DNA from: Ridgeia piscesae
Lineage: Eukaryota; Annelida; Polychaeta; Sabellida; Siboglinidae
Assembly: GCA_025642075.2 (NCBI GenBank)
Contig: JAODUO010000635.1
Location: 148,501 to 212,500 of the forward strand
DNA length: 64,000 nucleotides
Direction: 5' to 3'
Part shown: positions 59,135 to 64,000 of the stretch, piece after piece
How positions within the stretch are numbered: the first letter of the stretch is position 1
Layout: each line of letters begins with the position of its first letter
Notes under the pieces: generated by a model
Told to the model about the DNA's origin: nothing
The model's input: the letters and a program-made list of their open reading frames with translations, nothing else
Databases searched by the model: none
Position numbers and translations under genes: made by a program

Positions 59135-60274
59135 TGTGATATATTGGGTAAGTTAAATAAATTCAGTCAGTAAGTTAAATCATTAAAGCAAATAATATAT
59201 TGAACACAACTAAATTGACCTGATGAATTGGCTAATAATAAATATTAAGAAGGCAAGCCAAATTCAAAACACATGAAACATATTAACTTAAATAGTTTAC
59301 TTAAATGTCAACAGCTAGTAGTAGTCCCACAGCATTCAGAAACTTCCAGTTCATTTTGTTGATATATGCGCCTACTATCATTTGCCCTATTATGTCCCAC
59401 CTGTTATGTTCCTACAATTGATGTGTAGGGTTCTATATGTTGTAAAACTAAACACCGCATGGCATTATTCTGACACCTCATTTGGCCACAAAACGTTGTT
59501 GGTCTCTGTCATCTTACAATATTCAAACTATGTTGTACTCAATAACTAACATCTAAGAACACTGACCTTTGGTTGACGCTGTAACTCCTCCGCCTGTCAG
59601 TGAGCCATTAGCCTCAATGATCATGTCACCAACAGCAGCAGTAATCACATATCGAGCATCAGGACTGGAGTGGGTTGTCAACTAGGGCCGGGCCCATGCA
59701 GACTCCGGATATGAATGAGTGCAACATGTGAGAAGACGCTAAGAATACCAGACAACCTGCATTATTAGACTAAAACAATGCTGAAGTCTGATGCATTGAG
59801 AGACAGTTAAAACGTCATGTACAAATGGGGTGTGGTGGCAAGTAACGTGGATGTTAGAATGGTGATATGAACCAAGGTGGACAAAATGGCGACTTCCATC
59901 AACAAGACTGTAGACAAATTAGAAGCATTTGATAGTTTTGTTGGAAATCTAAGAAGAAAGCAACTAAACTGCTCATATTTCATTATTGATGTTTTCACCT
60001 ACTGGTATGGTAGGTACCATAACTACAGACGTGGCAAGACTGTTGTTGAGCTATTGAAAGCTCTTGCGTCATAACAGGGTTATATTTTAAGTGAAAAGGT
60101 TTATTACACCAGACCTATTACCAACATGTTGGATTCAATAACCCCGCTAAATATCTGGTAATCCATCAAATCAATGAGAGAAAAAAAACTATTTAACGAT
60201 GTTTCTTTATTATACTGCTATAAAACACAAATTGGTAATAGTTAACAGGTTCCCGATCGATCGATTTCATTGCA

Positions 60275-61651
60275 ATTGACAGTCACACCTTCAAGCAGTT
60301 GAGCAACAGCAAAGCCTCTACATGGTCTTCATTGACCTGTCGAAAGCTTTTGACACAGTGAACAGGTCAACCTTGTGGACTTTACTAAGGAGATATGGAT
60401 GTCCCGAGATTGTCAAGATAATTAAAGAATTCCACGATTCCAAGGCTGGAGCAGTGTCTATCGGTGGATCAACTACCTGATCCTTTTGAAATTAGCCATG
60501 GACTAAAGCAAGGATGTGTCTTGGCACCTTAGTACAGGAGTTTTCATCTGCACTAGATCCGATGGAAAACTATTCAAATTGGCTAGACTAAAGGCAAGCA
60601 CAAAAACTCGAGAACTCTGCATTCGTGAACTACTATTCGCAGATGATGCTGCTATCGTTGCCCATACACTAGAAGACATCAGAGAGATATGCAAGCAGTT
60701 TGAACAAGCTGCAACCACGTTTGGACTTACAATCAACACAAAGAAAACTGTGACGCTCTACCAACCACCACCCAGCCAAACCTCAATCGATCCACATGTT
60801 GAAATCTATGGCACACCACTAAAGTCAGTTAAGAACTTCACATACCTGGGCAGCACTGTTGCATCTGACAACACCATTGATGTGGAAATTAACAACCGTA
60901 TTCGAGCTGCCTCTGGAACCTTTGGAGGACTGTGGAAGCGTGTATGGTCACAACATGGTATTTCAGTCCCCACAAAGTGCAAGGTGTACAAGGCAATTGT
61001 GCTTACAACACTACTGTACTCAGCAGAGACATACACTCTCTATCGTCACCATTTTAGAAAATTCTCCGACATCTACGACAAATCCTGCAGATCTCATGGA
61101 AAGATCACATTCCAAATGTTGAAGTCTTGAGACGGGCTAATATGTCCAGCATAGAAGCCACTCTAACGGCTTCCCAACTCCGTTGGACTGGACATATCAT
61201 CCGTATGAATGACAGCAGATTACCAAAGGCTGTATTCTATGGAGAATTAACCGAAGGGAAACGTCTTCGTGGTGGACAACGGCTGCGATACAAAGATGTA
61301 GTCAAACGACACGTAAAGGCTACACACATCACCGTAGACCACTGGGAGACCCTTGCAAAAGATCGACAACAGTGGAGGCAGGCAATACACAAAGGAAAAA
61401 GCCACATTGAAGAAAAGATACAACAAAAATACCAACATGATCACAATCTCCGCCATGGCCTTCCTGATACTTCTGCCCCTGTCATCTTCTGTGTCAACTG
61501 CGGGAGAGGGTTTAAATATCAAATTCTCTCACCAACGAGCAAAGCACGTAACGGACGAACCCCTACACTGATGTCATCATCGGACACGATGGACAGCAAA
61601 GAGAGAGAGAGACACCTTCAAAGCATTGCTATATACCGAATTGTAAAATAA
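60275..61651 (+). pseudogene. Broken non-LTR retrotransposon (reverse transcriptase to C-terminal region)
   Basis: Pieces of a LINE reverse transcriptase lie in order in shifting frames. LYMVFIDLSKAFDTVNRSTL (RT domain, about 60316-60380) is followed by a TGA. ISHGLKQGCVLAP ends in TAG near 60530. LLFADDAAIVAHTLEDI (the FADD catalytic motif, about 60630-60680) continues in a frame open to 61130. The last frame holds TASQLRWTGHIIRMND, KRLRGGQRLRYKDVVKRHVK and a damaged Cys motif (FCVNCGRGFKY). Two stops and at least two frameshifts make it inactive. The segment between VLAP and the next frame is deleted. The family within non-LTR elements is not certain. Confidence 0.88.
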
Positions 61652-61659
61652 GGAACGGT

Positions 61660-63170
61660 GGGCTTGACCGATACTAGTGGTAATCCAGTCGGATCCGCAT
61701 ATAGTCTGGTACAGTGCAATCCGTTGTAAAGTCTGTGGTGCTTGGAGTAACGGAATACGGTTAAAATCGAATCATGCTTAGCAACACAGTATTATTTTGA
61801 GATGGTACCAGTTGATTGAATCGGTTTAAGTATGTTTTCAAAAGAAACAAATACGGCTTTTAATTAATTACAGGTATTATGGATTGTAGTTTTGAGTCCT
61901 GGATGCTTGGAACGAAGGAAAAGAGATCTCTGTGTCATGGCCCCGTTACATGTCTGACGTGTCCACAACAAACAGCCACATTCACACACTGCTGCTGTTG
62001 GGACCAGTCTTTAGAACAGCTTCCTAGCATAATATATGCTGTGATTTCACCAGAACTATTTTGGGGGTGGCCATTTTTAATTCACAGTGATACAGCAGAA
62101 TTAACATACACACGTGCAGGGCATGTTCACCACAACACGTCGTCTTGTGTACTAATGGTTGTCATTACGTATGATGACACGACCTGGTGAAGGATTCTGA
62201 CACAACTGAAATAGTTCATCTTTTTTCTGATCAAGCCTCAGGGAAATATTTCACTGTCCGACAAGCCCCGATCTAAACATGATTGCTGCATCATCCAATC
62301 AATACTTTCCCATCGACATCTGGAGCATTCTGTGACAAGAAATCTAATTTTGCTCGGCATTCCAGTAAGTCAGATTTCCACCTTTGGCGAACTTGTCCCA
62401 TATCAGAAACATATGATGTTCGTACAGTAATACTTTATTCATAATATCGAAACTACGCCGAACAGGTATTTCTAAGTCATATACCATAATTATATATCAT
62501 GCATACCAAAATAAGTAACAAGACAAACGAGACACATTACATTTTGCGTGTAGACACAAACGCATATGTTTCTATGTTGCTAAGATGCAGAGCTATTTGG
62601 CTAATAGTTGTCGTCCATGGCGGCCATTTTGAATTTCAATATCCAGGTAATCTGAGGATGTTTCTGTGATACTTAGAAGCCAATAAAATAGGTAATGGAT
62701 TTCCTTGGCGGCCATTTTCAATTTCAATACGGCGATTATCTGCGATATGGCATGTGACAGAAATGCATTGTTTGACCACGTAATTGACGGCTTAGACGCA
62801 ATCATCCCTTAGCAGCTTTTCATTATTACGTGATTTGTATATTTTTTTTTTTTAAGAACAATGCCACATTTAACTGGTTGAGTAAATAACCAATAGAATT
62901 ACTTCTACAGTTCATTGAACAATTAGAGGAAGTATTTGCCAATAACAAGTTATACCTGTTTTTTTGTGGTTCTGCGCTTGAATGTTTGTTTTGTGAATAT
63001 TTTGACTTGGTTTTTGACTGATGCCCTTGACTGGGTTTGTTTGTCTTTTTGTGCATGTCATGTCACGTATGTCACGTACGTACAAAACCCTGCATCGTCA
63101 AGAAAAGAGAACATGTTCTATTGTATTCCTCTTGTTCCTCTTACTCGGCCTTCTCTTTTGTGCCTTATTC
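61660..63170. other. Unique sequence, nothing recognised
   Basis: No coding motif with splice support and no array. The block 62600-62730 contains two similar tggcggccatttt-aatttcaat segments about 90 bp apart, a small local duplication. Confidence 0.5.
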
Positions 63171-63174
63171 CTCT

Positions 63175-64000
63175 TATTGGCCCTTCTGGTCTCTATCAGA
63201 ATGCTCTAGTTGGTCCTTTTTATTTTCCATCCTATTGCTCTAGTTGGCCCTTTTTATTTTCCATCCTATTCCTCTTGTAGACCCTTTTATTTTCCATCCT
63301 ATTCCTCTTGTAGACCCTTTTATTTTCCATCCTATTCTTCTTGTAGACCCTTTTATTTTCCATCCTATTCCTCTTGTTGACCCTTTTATTTTCCATCCTA
63401 TTCCTCTTGTTGGCCCTTTTATTTTACATCCTATTCCTCTTGTTGGCCCTTTTATTTTACATACTATTCCTCTTGTTGACCGTTTTATTTTCCATCCTAT
63501 TCCTCTTGTTGGCCCTTTTATTTTCCATCCTATTCCTCTTGTTGACCGTTTTATTTTCCATCCTATTCCTCTTGTTGGCCCTTTTATTTTACATCCTATT
63601 CCTCTTGTTGGCCCTTTTATTTTCCATCCTATTCCTCTTGTTGACCGTTTTATTTTCCATCCTATTCCTCTTGTTGGCCCTTTTATTTTACATCCTATCC
63701 CTCTTGTTGGTCCTTTTATTTTCCATCCTGTTCATCTTGTTGGCCCTTTTTATTTTCCATCCTGTTCATCTTGTTGGCCCTTTTTATTTTCCATCCTATT
63801 CCTCTTGTTGGCCCTTTTATTTTCAATCCTATTCCTCTTGTTGGCCCTTTTTATTTTCCATCCTGTTCATCTTGTTGGCCCTTTTTATTTTCCATCCTAT
63901 TCCTCTTGTAGACTCTTTTATTTTCCATCCTATTCCTCTTGTGTTTTTATTTTCCACCTTTCTCTTGTTGCCCTTTTTATTTTCCATCCTATTCCTCTTG
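63175..64000. repeat. 33-bp minisatellite running off the window (at least 25 units)
   Basis: Units read cccttttattttccatccta + ttcctcttgttgg, strongly pyrimidine-rich on the + strand. The array is still continuing at the window end. Confidence 0.95.

Larger units (their letters stand above)
57195..60250. other. Downstream or 3' intronic DNA
   Basis: Mostly unique AT-rich sequence. Apart from the candidate microexon at 58300 and a (CA)n run, nothing was recognised. An AATAAA occurs at about 58185. Confidence 0.5.

Noticed and set aside
61879..62190. 103-codon open frame with several Cys residues
   Set aside because: No recognisable domain, and it lies in non-repetitive DNA beside a dead LINE; the frame length is within chance.

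Overview
This is animal (metazoan) nuclear DNA. It has one spliced gene with many short exons and GT-AG introns, decayed non-LTR retrotransposons, a hAT-type DNA element, tRNA-derived SINE remnants and abundant microsatellites. The repeat types (CR1/jockey-like LINE ends, a SINE body, an 'atttatatagcgcc' element) look most like a marine invertebrate, possibly a lophotrochozoan. That placement is an impression, not a proven assignment.

The only protein gene I can assemble is the intracellular half of a receptor-type protein tyrosine phosphatase (RPTP) on the + strand. I place 19 exons between 9296 and about 57194, all joined by phase-compatible junctions. In order they encode a transmembrane helix with a basic stop-transfer segment, a juxtamembrane segment, a first PTP domain (D1, exons 4-11), a second PTP domain (D2, exons 12-19) and a C-terminal tail. 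About 749 residues are visible; I number them from the split codon at 9296. The extracellular exons must lie before the window. Both catalytic cysteines read as serine (D1 motif HSGTGVGR, D2 motif ISRNGVSR). D1 also lacks the pTyr-loop Arg and Tyr. The protein therefore looks like a double pseudophosphatase that may bind phosphotyrosine targets or act as a scaffold rather than as an enzyme.

About half the window is tandem minisatellite DNA, with a different unit in almost every intron. Many arrays are copies of the gene's own exon edges: they run flush into a 3' splice site or out of a 5' splice site and carry the splice signal, often with 20-50 coding bases, in every unit. The most striking is 76 units of 45 bp before exon 11, in which every unit has an acceptor plus the first exon codons. 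Others precede exons 1, 5, 7, 8, 9, 12 and 18 or follow exons 10 and 17. The long open frames across these arrays arise from the repeats and are not genes.

Layout: 1-1.3 kb microsatellite and antisense LINE end; 1.5-3.8 kb hAT-type element with a nested LINE 3' end; 4.1-9.3 kb 42-bp array and transmembrane exon; 9.4-14.6 kb exons 2-3 with a possible internal promoter/first exon near 11.1-11.4 kb; 15-25.8 kb a very large intron with three arrays, SINE remnants and AT-rich DNA; 25.9-39.9 kb D1 exons; 40-57 kb D2 exons; 57-64 kb intergenic or 3' intronic DNA with a broken LINE at 60.3-61.65 kb and a 33-bp array running off the end.
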